DNA of 64,000 nt from Allomyces macrogynus ATCC 38327. Lineage: Eukaryota; Blastocladiomycota; Blastocladiomycetes; Blastocladiales; Blastocladiaceae. The stretch's first letter is position 1. Every line of letters starts with the position of its first letter. Both the position numbers and the translations under genes were made by a program. A model generated the notes under the pieces. The model searched no databases. It saw only the letters and a list, made by a program, of their open reading frames with translations, and had not been told where the DNA came from. The DNA is taken from NCBI GenBank assembly GCA_000151295.1, contig GG745329.1, positions 276,598 to 340,597 of the forward strand, in the 5' to 3' direction. Positions 36,197 through 46,800 of this stretch are shown piece by piece.

Positions 36197-36759
36197 CGAT
36201 ACACTGCCGTGGCCGCGCTGCAAGGACCAGCTGTTGCAATGACGGTGGGGCGGGCACGCAGAGCGGTCCAGGTCGAGGCGCTCGCAGCGGTTGCGGGGGC
36301 GTCGCGCGGGGAGAGGGGTGTGTGCGTGGACGTGTGCGAGTCAGGGGACTGTGTGTGCGATGCGGCGATGGTGGCCGGGCTGGAGCATGCGAGACGGGAG
36401 GTTGCGTGTGGGCGAAACGCAGGCAGGGACCGCTGCGGCGCACGGGACCACAAGCTCCGCCCACCGCGGCATCGCCCCTTGAGGCGAGCCGCAACGCCCG
36501 CATCCTCATCGGCGTGCTCATGAACAGCTCACGATGGACAATGGGAGATGCTGCGTTCATTCACTTGGCACGCACCGGGGCCGGCCGGGCGAGGCGCGAG
36601 CACGGACGGGACGAGCAGAATCGCTCTTGGCTCGCGACCCCCGGGCGCGGGTATCAAACGACAATAACGGATTACGCGCACAAGGCACGGCGCCAACCAA
36701 ACAACGACAATGCAAAGCAAAGCAACATTGTTCTCCGCCCGACCGCGGGGGCACGGAGG
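36197..36759. other. intergenic region between tandem receptors
   Basis: 563 bp, promoter side of copy A and 3' flank of copy B. Nothing else is recognised. Confidence 0.5.
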
Positions 36760-39367
36760 CTATGCTGAGCTCATCGCCAGCGCCGCCGTGTCGGCTACCG
36801 GGACCGCGGCCCGCTCCATCTCTGCCGCAGTTGGCGCTGGCAGCACCACCTGCCACTGAACCAACGCTGCGCGCGTGCCCTCTCCCGCGCGTCGCCACGT
36901 TGCCCCCGGCACGCATGAGGCTGCGCCGTCGATGGCCATGGCGTGCAAGTCGAGCAGCGACGCTGCGTCCTGGTACGGCCTCGAGTCGGCCTGCACACGT
37001 CGTGGGCCAATCGCTGCCACGACTTTGGCATCGCTCTCAGCAGGCGTGGCCGAAACCGTGACAACGTTTGCGGCGACGCGCACGTGTACTTGCGACCGGA
37101 GTTGTGCGGCCGCTACTGCGAGCGCGACCAGATGCTGCACGAGGTGAGCGGTCGCGGCACGGGTGCGGTGCGGGACATAGTATGTTGGAGACGCCGAGCT
37201 GTCGAAGGCAATGTCGACTTGCTTGGCGACTGCCACGCCTCGGTGTGCGTTAATGACCTTGGCGATGAGGTGCGGAAGCGGCGCGTCGCTGTCCTCGCTA
37301 TCGTCCTCGGCGTCGTCCCCGACCCGGTCGCGCACGCGCTCAGCCTCAAACCCCTTCAGCAGCGCGCCCGCGTCCTCGATCGCACCGAGCATCGTTGCGA
37401 CAGCATCCGCCACGTCCGGATCCCTCTCGATGGCGGGCCCGAGCGCCGCGAGCGGATTCCGCAATTCGTGGCACAGCCACAACATCATCGACCCATGATC
37501 GAGATACGCGCGCTGCAGTGCCTCAGTCGCGGCCACGAGCGCCGCGCGCCGCGCCGACCGCTCGGACGTGTCCGACAAAAGCACGACCTGCGCGACACCT
37601 GGTCGCGATGGGACTGGCTCGGGAGCCGGGACCGCCGCAAGGGTCGCGGCCGTATCAGACGGGGACAACAAACTCGTCGATACCGTGGGTGCGACCGCGG
37701 GCTGGTCCATGGTCGATGATGGTCTGGCGTGACCCGCGCGATTGTTGAGCGAGACGAGGTCGCTCGCGCACAGGTCGGCCGGGTACGTCGACCCGTTGGC
37801 GCGGCGCACGCGCACAGTCGTGACTCCGGGGCGGAACAGCGGGCCGAGCGTACTGTCGCTCGCAGATTTCATGAGTGTGTCCTTGTCGCTGCCTTGCGTG
37901 GGCGCGATGGCCGTCCTTGGGTACCGCACCGCCGTCGTCTTGCCCGGCAGCGCCATGACCTTCTCCTCGTTGGCGGCCGCCTCGCGCTCGACTTGTATTA
38001 CCTTGCCGACATCTACTTGCCGCGCGCGCGTCGCAAACAGGTCCCTCGCGTGCTCGTTCAACCCGAGCACGCGCCCCGCCGAATCGAGCATGATGAGCGG
38101 ACTCGGGATCGCGCGCAAGTACGCCTGCGCGCGCTCCTGCAGCGCGCGCATACGCGACTGAATCGACCTTTCGGCCATCTGGTGCCTACCGAAGAGGCCA
38201 TGCAACTTAACGAGCGTACCGGCAAGGACAGCGCCCGCAAGCATCGCGCCCGAGCTGGCGAGCCAGGCGCCGTAGTGGAACGCCGACGCGCCGTAGGTTG
38301 CGCGCGGCATGCACGTGAGAGCCCACTGGCGGTTGGAAAATGAAATGGAGACGGTCGCGGCTCGCGAGGAGACGAGCGCGGGCTGGTCGTGAGCCGGTGG
38401 GTCGACAAGGACTGTGGCGCGTCTTGCAGGTGCAGCGCAAACTGGCTCGTGGAAAGGGCCCTCGAAACAGGTCCTGGATCTAGAAAAAATGGGCCCACAC
38501 GCGTGTTAGAAGCGGTGCATGTCCACATAGCTGTAGCAGAGGCCAATCGACTGCTCACTGAGCGAGCAAAACGTGCCGAGAGCGTTGCCGAAACCATGCT
38601 CGCCGTTGAGAAATTGCCTGGCATGACAGCGCGATTCTTTGTCAGGAGAAACACGACCACCCCGAGGACACTGGAGCCGTCGCTGCTCACGAGTTGGACG
38701 GGCGGCGACAATATCGGCTTACTCGGATGGGCAATTGCGCTCTGAATCGCAACCAAGCGTGTTGGCTCACCAGCCGGGTCATAGCCAACAAAGTTCCTCG
38801 GTAGCCCGGTTGGGAAGAAGAGCGGGCTGCCCTGAACGTAGACGGCGGGCCAGTAACCACTCGGCTCGTCGGCGCGCGGCGCAAAGTTGAGCTTGGCGTC
38901 GGACGAGAACATGGACACGTTATACAGCGCCTCCCAGGTCGCACGCTTGTCGTGCGGAATATGCTCGTAGAAGCTGATCGAGTAGTAGGACCTTGCGTTG
39001 GGCTTGACCTTGGCCAAGTACGTCTGCACACGCGAGACCGACATGGACGGCGCCGTCGAGACAAAGGCGTTCAAACTGTTGACCTGGACGTCGTAGCGAC
39101 AACAGAGTGCATCGTCAGCGTGCAAGGTCCAGGGACATGTCGCCTGCATGGGGTCGGGGCAGCAGCAGAGTACGTGGTGATAGGTAGTACAATGCCCAAC
39201 ACTTCCGACTCGGCGACGCGCGACACGACGTCGGCGCGGTCACGGCAAAAGGCGTCCGCATCAGCGGCCGATGGCGACGACCGGAGCATGAGCCACAGGC
39301 CGACGGCCGCGGCAATGCCCGCAATCAGCGCGGCGGCCGCATGGAGAACGGCGGCGCGGCGCCACAT
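36760..39367 (-). CDS. CHASE-PAS-H-box receptor with degenerate ATPase, tandem copy B
   Basis: Close paralogue of copy A with the same exon plan: 39367-39191, 39083-38577 (507 nt, the same length as in copy A) and 38479-36760. TM1 is ALIAGIAAAVGLWLML. The CHASE domain has NFVGYDPAGEPTRLVAI and ILSPPVQLVSSDGSS. TM2 is GAWLASSGAMLAGAVL, the PAS has AIPSPLIMLDSAGRVLGLNE, and the H-box is LWLCHELRNPLAALG. The C-terminal HATPase-like region lacks its nucleotide boxes (HLVQHLVALAVAAA; LLDLHAMAIDGAAS). Two oddities occur. Intron 2 appears to begin GC (TCG|GCACGT) where copy A has GT. Exon 3 also needs one extra base near 38456-38461 and another near 38416-38417 to keep the copy A-like reading (SQFALHLQDA then TVLVDPPA). 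It is either sequencing error or early decay. Confidence 0.72.
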
Positions 39368-39923
39368 GGTGCTGCTCTTGTCTCTTCGCGACGAGTTGGT
39401 GGTGTTGTCGAGTCGGCAGCGGCGGCAGCGTGTTGGCAGGTCAGTGTTGGCAGGTCACCGTCGCGACTGGAGTGTCGCGAACGGGTGCGCAAGCTTCGTC
39501 GGGCGTGTCACTCGCGACTGCGGCAAGTCGCTCGTCGGAACGGTGGCGAGTTGAAGAGGCGCGTCGGTCGTCGAGATGCCGCGGGTCGTCGATGCGGGTG
39601 GTGCTGGTGCGCGCGGCCCCGTGCGCTGCCTTCGTCGTTGTGCACCGCTTGTGCTGCTTGGCTGGCGTGCGCGGTCGTCGGGTCGTCCGAACCCGGAAGA
39701 AAGGCGCGCCGATTTCGCGATCCCCATGGCAGGAAAGGGCCCGATGCGATGCAGACGGGGCGCCATTGCGACCACGAGCCCACCGCTCACACACGCCAGC
39801 TCCCCGCGCGCCTGCCTGTCTGCCGCTTGCTGATTTGCCGCCGCCGCTCCACCCGCCTTCGCCAGCGCGATCTCTGCTCTCCCTCCCGTCTCCTTTCGCT
39901 CATTGCAAGCGTGACGAACCGCC
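39368..39923. other. divergent intergenic region
   Basis: 556 bp shared 5' region of receptor copy B (minus) and membrane protein 3 (plus); the two could be co-regulated. No specific element is recognised. Confidence 0.5.
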
Positions 39924-41672
39924 ATGTCCGCCGTGTCCGCTGCCGCAGCCGCCATGGCTCCCCCGGCGCCGGTCCTGGCCATGACGGGCCTGCCCATCGT
40001 CCCGGCACGTCTCGTCTCGAGTATCGTCCCAAGCCAGGTCATGGTGGGCGCGCTGGTCCTGCAGCTCGTCAAGACTTACGCGCACGACTCGGCCCCACCC
40101 GCATCCCCAACCCGCATGCTGGCGCGCGCCACAACCGCGGCTGCCATCCTGCAGCTTCTCGTCGACTTTACAACCGCGTGGATCGCTCCAGCACTCGGCG
40201 TCGCGTCGCGCCAAGGGCTCGCTGCTGCGGTCGTCGCCGAATGGCTGCAACTGATTGTGATTCTCGTCGTCTGTGCGGCCTACCACGCTCGCGCGCGCGC
40301 AAATCGCGGCCGCACGCCATGGACAAAGTACGCGGCCCCCGTTCTGACAGTAGCCATGGCCATCATCACGATCATCGCTCGTGGGCGCAACTTCAAGTAC
40401 GACATGCTTGCGATTCGCGGGTCCATGACGGCCACCGACCGCGACGCGGCCTGGCACATGTACCTGCGCACGCATTCGGGCATGTCGGTCGTGGCCGCCG
40501 TCTACCTGCTCTTCATGGAGGGCTATGTCACGGCCGTCGTCTTTTCGTACCGCGAGCGCACGGAGCGGCGTCGGATGCAGCGGTTGGCGACCGAAAAGCG
40601 GCAGTCGCGCCGGATGCACGGCCACCAGTCACTGTCGTGCAACCAGACATCGGTCCCGCACCCGACCGGCAGCGACCCGACCAGCACGGCGTCCATGCCA
40701 TGGGTCAACCCTCTCGCCGCGCCGTCCGCAAGCCTGCAGCGCGCACTGCTCCTCGACTCGCCCATCCCGCCACGCACGCCGACGCTCGCGTCAGCCGTGA
40801 CGACGACCCTGACGCGGCACACTGACTGGCTGCGCGATCAACTTCCCTGGTCAACCGCCGCGCGTTGGCGCGCCCTGTACGCAGCGACCATCACGGTCCT
40901 ATTTGTCGTACAAGGCGTCCTCCAATTCGCCATGTTCGTGGAAACCATGCAATTCGCTCCTTTCGACACGCTCGCATGGACAATGGTCCTGATCCGGATG
41001 CTCGCGTTCCGCGAAGAAGTGATTGCTGACGCGACTGACCCGATGCTCGCGCTCGCGGCTGCCGTGTTTGATCCGGCCGCCAATGTCGACGACCTGGCTC
41101 CCGCAGGCGGTGTGGGCGCGGGCAGCGACGACGTCGAGACCGTCGCGAGCTCGTCTGTCGGTGGCGGAGGCGTGGCCGCCATGTCGTCAAGCGCCATCGA
41201 CATGGTTGCAACGCGCGACCGCATGCTCCTGCCATCGGCCGCGCTCGACCTCGAGCCCGCTGCGCCCTACGCCAAGGCCGCGGCACCAGCTGCCGCCGCT
41301 GTCTCGCCACCGTCGTGCCCCTCGCCGTCGCCGTCGCCGGACCTGTCCTCGTCGCACGCGACCATGACCCTCCCACCATTACGCGCAGCGTCAACGCCGG
41401 CGTTTGTCGCGCCCGACACGCCGCGTGCGTTGCTCGCGACGATCACAGCGGCCGAGGCGGCGCATGCCGTGCACGCGCGCGCGCGCGAGACGGCGGTCCC
41501 GCCGGGCGTATCGCCGTTTTTGGCGGTCGGGTTGGCTGCGGACCAGTGGCACGCGGAACGGACGTGGGCATCGGTGCCGCGCGAGCGGGCGGCGACGGCA
41601 ACGACGACGGCCACCGGGTCGCGGTCTTCGATGGTCGTGGTCGTGGATGAGGACGGCGGGATGACACGGTAG
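39924..41672 (+). CDS. multi-pass (7TM-like) membrane protein 3, function unknown
   Basis: One uninterrupted exon of 582 aa. Hydrophobic segments by eye: VMVGALVLQLVKTY (about 37-55), ARATTAAAILQLLVDFTTAW (72-93), VVAEWLQLIVILVVCAAY (100-120), AAPVLTVAMAIITIIARG (136-153), SGMSVVAAVYLLFMEGYVTAVVF (187-209), ALYAATITVLFVVQGVLQFAMFV (314-336) and LAWTMVLIRMLAF (344-360). The 100-residue polar loop between segments 5 and 6 begins with a basic stretch (RERTERRRMQRLATEKRQSRR), and a Ser/Ala/Pro-rich tail of about 220 residues follows segment 7. This is the GPCR-like plan also seen in membrane protein 1. No named family is recognised and no catalytic domain is visible. Confidence 0.7.
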   Translation: MSAVSAAAAAMAPPAPVLAMTGLPIVPARLVSSIVPSQVMVGALVLQLVKTYAHDSAPPASPTRMLARATTAAAILQLLVDFTTAWIAPALGVASRQGLAAAVVAEWLQLIVILVVCAAYHARARANRGRTPWTKYAAPVLTVAMAIITIIARGRNFKYDMLAIRGSMTATDRDAAWHMYLRTHSGMSVVAAVYLLFMEGYVTAVVFSYRERTERRRMQRLATEKRQSRRMHGHQSLSCNQTSVPHPTGSDPTSTASMPWVNPLAAPSASLQRALLLDSPIPPRTPTLASAVTTTLTRHTDWLRDQLPWSTAARWRALYAATITVLFVVQGVLQFAMFVETMQFAPFDTLAWTMVLIRMLAFREEVIADATDPMLALAAAVFDPAANVDDLAPAGGVGAGSDDVETVASSSVGGGGVAAMSSSAIDMVATRDRMLLPSAALDLEPAAPYAKAAAPAAAAVSPPSCPSPSPSPDLSSSHATMTLPPLRAASTPAFVAPDTPRALLATITAAEAAHAVHARARETAVPPGVSPFLAVGLAADQWHAERTWASVPRERAATATTTATGSRSSMVVVVDEDGGMTR

Positions 41673-42020
41673 ATTGATTGACGGGGCCTGGGCTGTGGTT
41701 TGCTGGATATTGAATGCAATTTTGGCGTCTAACGCTGACGCACGGGTTCTTTCCATTTCGCGAGGCGAACAGCCGCTGTTCTGCCATTCTCCGCCAATAC
41801 GAGAGAGAGAGACGACAACCATGATTCCAGGCCTCACGAAGAGCGCAACGGGACGACCAGACGTTGAGAGAGACAATGTGCTTTTTATCGAGCAATAATT
41901 GTGGCTTTGATAAAAGCCGGAAGAGAAACGGCAAATGGAAACACTCAATAAACAAACGGCGAGCAAAAAAAGACGCGGCTACGACGGCACTTCATGACCG
42001 ACCCAAACCGATGAATCGAC
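41673..42020. other. convergent intergenic region
   Basis: 348 bp between membrane protein 3 and histone H2B. An AATAAA on the plus strand near 41946-41952 could serve as a polyadenylation signal for membrane protein 3. Confidence 0.4.
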
Positions 42021-42431
42021 TTAGTTCTTGGCCGACGACGTGTACTTGGTCACAGCCTTGGTGCCCTCCGAGACGGCGTGCTTGGCGAGCTCGCCCGGCA
42101 GGAGCAGGCGCACGGCCGTCTGAATCTCGCGCGACGAGATGGTCGACTTCTTGTTGTAGGCAGCGAGCTTCGAGGCCTCGTCGGCAATGCGCTCGAAAAT
42201 GTCCTGGACGAACGAGTTCATAATCGACATGGCGCGGTTCGAGACACCCGTGTCGGGGTGCACCTGCTTGAGCACCTTGTAGATGTACGAGTTGAACGTC
42301 TCCTTGCGCGCGGCCTTGCGCTTGCCGGGAACAGCGCCAGCCTTCTTGTCGACGGCGGCCTTGACGGGCGCCTTACCGGCGGGCTTCTTGGTCGCAACGG
42401 CGGCGGCGTCGGTGGCGGTCTTGGGGGCCAT
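42021..42431 (-). CDS. H2B: histone H2B
   Basis: Intronless, 136 aa. The N-terminal tail is Lys/Ala-rich ([16 protein letters not shown]). The histone fold is nearly canonical: [78 protein letters not shown]. It ends [13 protein letters not shown], keeping the lysine of AVTKYTS that is the ubiquitination site in other H2Bs. It is divergently paired with H2A across a 463-bp promoter region, the usual fungal arrangement that balances H2A and H2B. Confidence 0.98.
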   Translation of the reverse strand: MAPKTATDAAAVATKKPAGKAPVKAAVDKKAGAVPGKRKAARKETFNSYIYKVLKQVHPDTGVSNRAMSIMNSFVQDIFERIADEASKLAAYNKKSTISSREIQTAVRLLLPGELAKHAVSEGTKAVTKYTSSAKN

Positions 42432-42894
42432 AGTGGTGATTGCGGGTGGTTGGGGTGGGTGGGGGGAGGTGCAGAAGACGAGACTTGTCGACGGCGATGA
42501 GATGGGATGGAGAGTAAGAACGGAGCGGCGGGGCGCGCGCCGGTTTATAGGGGCTGCGCTCGTCGTCTGCTGTGCGTGGCAGAGCTCGGGGCACGTGTGA
42601 ATCATTTTCGCGACGTTTGCCTTAGGCATGTGTGGGCAAGCGCGGCACGTGCCGATGGGTTTGACAGGCACGGCCCACACGTGCCCTTGGAACGTGCCGC
42701 CGCACGCTCGGCGGCAGGAGGACGAAGTGACTCGCAACGACCGCCCGCCTATATCTTCCCGGCGTCCCCGCGCCCTCACCCCAAACTCCACCATCACACC
42801 GCTTCGTCGTCCAAGTGTCTGCCGCGCCCGCTCTCGCCGCCGACACCTGCCGCACTCGCATCAACTCCCCCACCAACCAACTCCAAGATCCAAC
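42432..42894. promoter_or_regulatory. bidirectional H2B/H2A promoter
   Basis: 463 bp between the two start codons. It holds a TATAAA on the minus strand (42544-42549, about 113 nt before the H2B start) and a TATATC on the plus strand (42750-42755, about 145 nt before the H2A start). Between them are three perfect CACGTG palindromes at 42592-42597, 42646-42651 and 42678-42683, plus a near match AACGTG at about 42691. Most are flanked by GC to give GCACGTG or CACGTGCC. Confidence 0.7.
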
Positions 42895-43299
42895 ATGGCC
42901 GGCAAGGGTGGCAAGAAGACCGTCGACGCCGTCAAGGCTGGCAAGTCGCGCTCGGCCAAGGCCGGTCTGCAGTTCCCCGTCGGCCGTATCCACCGTCTCC
43001 TGCGCAAGGGCAACTACGCGCAGCGTGTCGGTGCCGGTGCCCCCGTCTACCTCGCCGCCGTCCTTGAGTACCTGACGGCCGAGATTCTCGAACTCGCCGG
43101 TAACGCTGCTCGCGACAACAAGAAGTCGCGCATTGTCCCGCGCCACTTGCAGCTTGCCATTCGCAACGACGAGGAGCTGAACAAGCTGCTCGGCAACGTG
43201 ACGATTGCCCAGGGTGGTGTCATCCCGTCCATCAACCCGGCGCTCCTGCCGCCGTCCAAGGAGAAGAAGGGTGCCGCTTCGCAGTCGGACGCCGAGTAA
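42895..43299 (+). CDS. H2A: histone H2A
   Basis: Intronless, 134 aa. Contains [38 protein letters not shown], the acidic-patch segment [36 protein letters not shown] and [17 protein letters not shown], then [13 protein letters not shown]. The C-terminus is GAASQSDAE, so an SQ dipeptide is present, although it is not in the SQ-[E/D]-hydrophobic end position of most fungal H2As. This is a core replication-type H2A rather than H2A.Z. It is the divergent partner of H2B. Confidence 0.98.
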   Translation: MAGKGGKKTVDAVKAGKSRSAKAGLQFPVGRIHRLLRKGNYAQRVGAGAPVYLAAVLEYLTAEILELAGNAARDNKKSRIVPRHLQLAIRNDEELNKLLGNVTIAQGGVIPSINPALLPPSKEKKGAASQSDAE

Positions 43300-43855
43300 G
43301 CGACCAAGCCAAGCTCGACGCCGTCGTTTGACTTTCCTGTCGTTATTTGTTCTTTGGATTGTTATTTTCCTTGCCTCTTTTCAATGGCTTTTCTCAAAGC
43401 CACAATTGCGTGGGCTGCCCCAATATACGCCTCGACCGTGTTGTGAACAAATCTTCTCTTGGCCTCGTCGTCTGCGCTTGGTGCCTTCTGGGAGTCGTCG
43501 GTCGTGGTGCTGATGGTGATGGAGCGTCTTTAGGGGCATCAGTCTGAACTCGCTGTGTCGGGCATGCCGTTCTCTTGGCCCTCAACTTTGCCGTCGTCCC
43601 ACTCCGTCCCGGCAGAATGGCGACGACTCGCGTCGGTTCCGTCGCGTGAGTCCAACTGCACGATGCGTATATATAGGATGGGAGAACAAGCAGAAACAAG
43701 CGGTAACGAAAAACGACAAGACAAACGACAAAAGAAATTTCCCCAACCCTTGACTCAAATCGTGCGTGCGCGACCCGCCGCCGGCACGAGCGACCGACGC
43801 GGCCGACCGAGTCCTCACCGCGCCGGTCCTCGCCGTCGCGACGCGTGCTTCCCGC
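43300..43855. other. convergent intergenic region
   Basis: 556 bp between H2A and the 3' end of the SEC24C/D-type gene. No gene is recognised. Confidence 0.5.
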
Positions 43856-46800
43856 TTACTTGTTCGTGCCGCGAATCTACACGCGTCAATACACGTCAGT
43901 CTCCAGGACCCCTTCCAACCGGCACCAACCAAGGACCGTACCTCCGAGTGGATCTGCCGGTGCACATACACCAAGAAATCCACGTAGCTCATCGCCTCGT
44001 GGTTCTTATCCTCGACCATGTGAGCGACAAACTCGAGTTCCGCCTGGTCGATCCCCTGGCGCACGACATGGAACGCCAAGTGGCGATGGTACCGGGCAAA
44101 CACAGCCTGCAACACCTTTTGCACGCGCTGGTTGACTTCGTCGTCGCGCGGCGGCAAGACATGCAGTCGCGGGTCGACCTGGTCGATCGAGCTCACGCCA
44201 AACACGCCCTGGACAAAGTCCGAGGGCACGTTACGCCCGAGCCACAAGTGCATCCCTTGCCCGTTCTCGACCAGGTAGCACCCGGCCGGATCGAGCCGCT
44301 CGTACGAGACGCGCACGGCGGTCGGCTCGGGCGTGTGCAGTGCGACGAGCCGCGGGTAGAGCAGCGGGATACTGAGCGGGACGGGCAGCGACTTGAGTTC
44401 GCGCATCGCAGCAACACGCACGTCCGAGGCCACGTCGCCAGCCTTGAGCGCCTTGTGCTTGTGCAGGCATAGCGTGAAGAGCGGGAACAGCTTGAACGTT
44501 TCCGGCAAAATCAGCTGGCCGGGCGAGGTCGACGCGGCGCAGTTTTTCCGGTAGCTGGCGAGCACCTTGACGCAGGTTTCCGTCAGCTGCGTGCGCACCG
44601 TGTTGAGCGACGCCGTGAGCACCGTCGTCATAGCCGACTTGGCCAGGAAGTTGACGGTCGTGTCGAGTTCCGCGAACCGGAAGACCGATCCGAGCAGCGT
44701 CGTGTTGGTCAGCGACGTCGTCAGCACACGAATGCGCCGGTGGCCCTCGGCCGTCGTGTACAGCAGCGCGACCTGGATCGCCGACTCGGTCTTCTCGTCG
44801 AGCTTATCGTCGTGCTTGAGCGCGACCGCAAACGCCTTGTCGGCGTCAATCCCAGCCAACTCCAAATCCCCGGTCCCCTTGTCGAGGAAATTGCCGAAAT
44901 GGTCGTGCACGCGCAAGCCCGACGACGCGCGCACGCGGACCATGGCATTGTAACCAAACTGCCGCGTGAGCGACCGCAGCACGTCGGTGTGCAGCCGCGC
45001 GCCGTCGCGCTCGAGGTGGAACTGCGGGTAGAGCTTGCACTCGCCGCCCGTGATCGCTGACAACTGGCCAAACGAGGCTACGTCCTGGTACCCGAATGTG
45101 AACAGGTACTGGTCAATGCACACGCCGGCACCGACGGCTTTTTCGCCGAGCGACTTGTAGAAGGTGTCTTGCGGCGCAAACAGCTGCTTTTCCTTGTCGG
45201 TGCCGTAGAGCTTCGGATCCTCGCGGTTCTTGAGCTGGCCAGGGCCAAAGTTGGGCAGCGCCGTATGGAAGAGCATCAGGCGGCCGCCACGGTCGTTCTA
45301 GACGTGGGAAACAGGTGGGGTGAGCGAACAGATCCGTGATCGGCTCCAGACAGGTGACGGCGAACACATACGAGGTACGACACGATCGATTCGGCCACGG
45401 CGCCGACCGCGCTCTCAGCCATGCGGTTCTCCTGGAAGAGCGTTGGCAGCGCGTCGAGGAACTGCTCAATCACGGGCTGCGACTCGTACGGGTCGACCAA
45501 GAAGCCCGTCGACAGCGGCACAAACATGTCGTCGACGTCCGGGACCACGAGCATTTGGAACTGCTCGAGTGCGGGCTAGAAAATCACGCAGTTCGCAGCA
45601 TCAGTCGCACCGCCACTTCCGCAAAGCGTCAGCAAGGTCAACGTACGTGGAAGTTGTAGAAATGCACGGCGCGGTCGTAAGTCAAAATCGCGACCTGCGC
45701 GCCCTTGGGGAACCGCGCCTGCGCGTTCTCAGCATAGAGCCAGTCGCGGATGATGCGCGCCATTTGTGCGGGCAGGCCCGACTGGACTGCGTTCCACGAG
45801 ACGTCGATGGCCAGCACAACGGCCACGGGTTTCGGGTCCTTGGCAATGAACTCCTTGCCCGCCGCGTACTCGACCACGCCGCACCGCAACTCGGGCCGCG
45901 CCATGATGTCGACGCGGCGGCCGTTCATGTCGAGGTTGCAGAAATACTCGGCCGGCACTAGAGTGGAGCAAGTGGTCGTAAGTTTCGAGCCGCGCAGGAT
46001 CGGACGACAAGAACCCACGTACCATCGTTCTGGATAAAGCAAAAGTTGCACATGAACTTGCGCCCGCCGTCGGAAAACTGCATAAACGCATTCATGTACG
46101 CGCGGCACCGGCGGCACCGCATCGGCCCATTTGGTCCCGGCTCGACCAACTCGATCGGCGCTTCACCCCCCTTCAGTTCCGCAAGGGGCTGCACAATACA
46201 CCCGAGCGGGATCATCGACTGCGCGAGCAGTTCCTCGGTGCACGGCACGTTATAGGTCGTCATGCGCAAAAACCGCGCCGAGACATTCCCCTCGTCGATC
46301 ACACGAAACTCGGTCGAGGCCAGCGGCGGAATCGTCTTGGAGCAGGTGCGGTACGGCTCGGTCGCGTACTGCGCCTGGTCGTTATCCTGCACCGCCACGG
46401 GACTCGGGATCTGGTCTGGGTCGATCCGCGACCGCGACCCGCCGCCGCTGGGCGTCTGCGGGGTGCCTGGCGCCGCTAGCGAGTTGGAACTGCTGCCGAG
46501 TCCGCCCATCGACGGCTGTTGCGGGATCATGCCCGGCGCTGCGGGCGGCATCATCATCCCCGCGGCCTGCGGCTGCTGCTGCGCGGGCTGACCGGAGAGC
46601 GACATTTGGCTCATCCCCTGCGCAAGCTGGTTCGGCGACCCGTACGGCGCCGCGGCGGCACCGCCAGGCGGCGCGGGAGCGGGTGGCTGCCCGGGGGACC
46701 CGGCGGCCGCATAGGCGCGCGCCATTTGCTCTGGGTACATGCGCCGGCGCGTCGCACTCGGCGGCGACGCGGAGAGCCGGCTGCTGCCCCTGCTGCGGCT

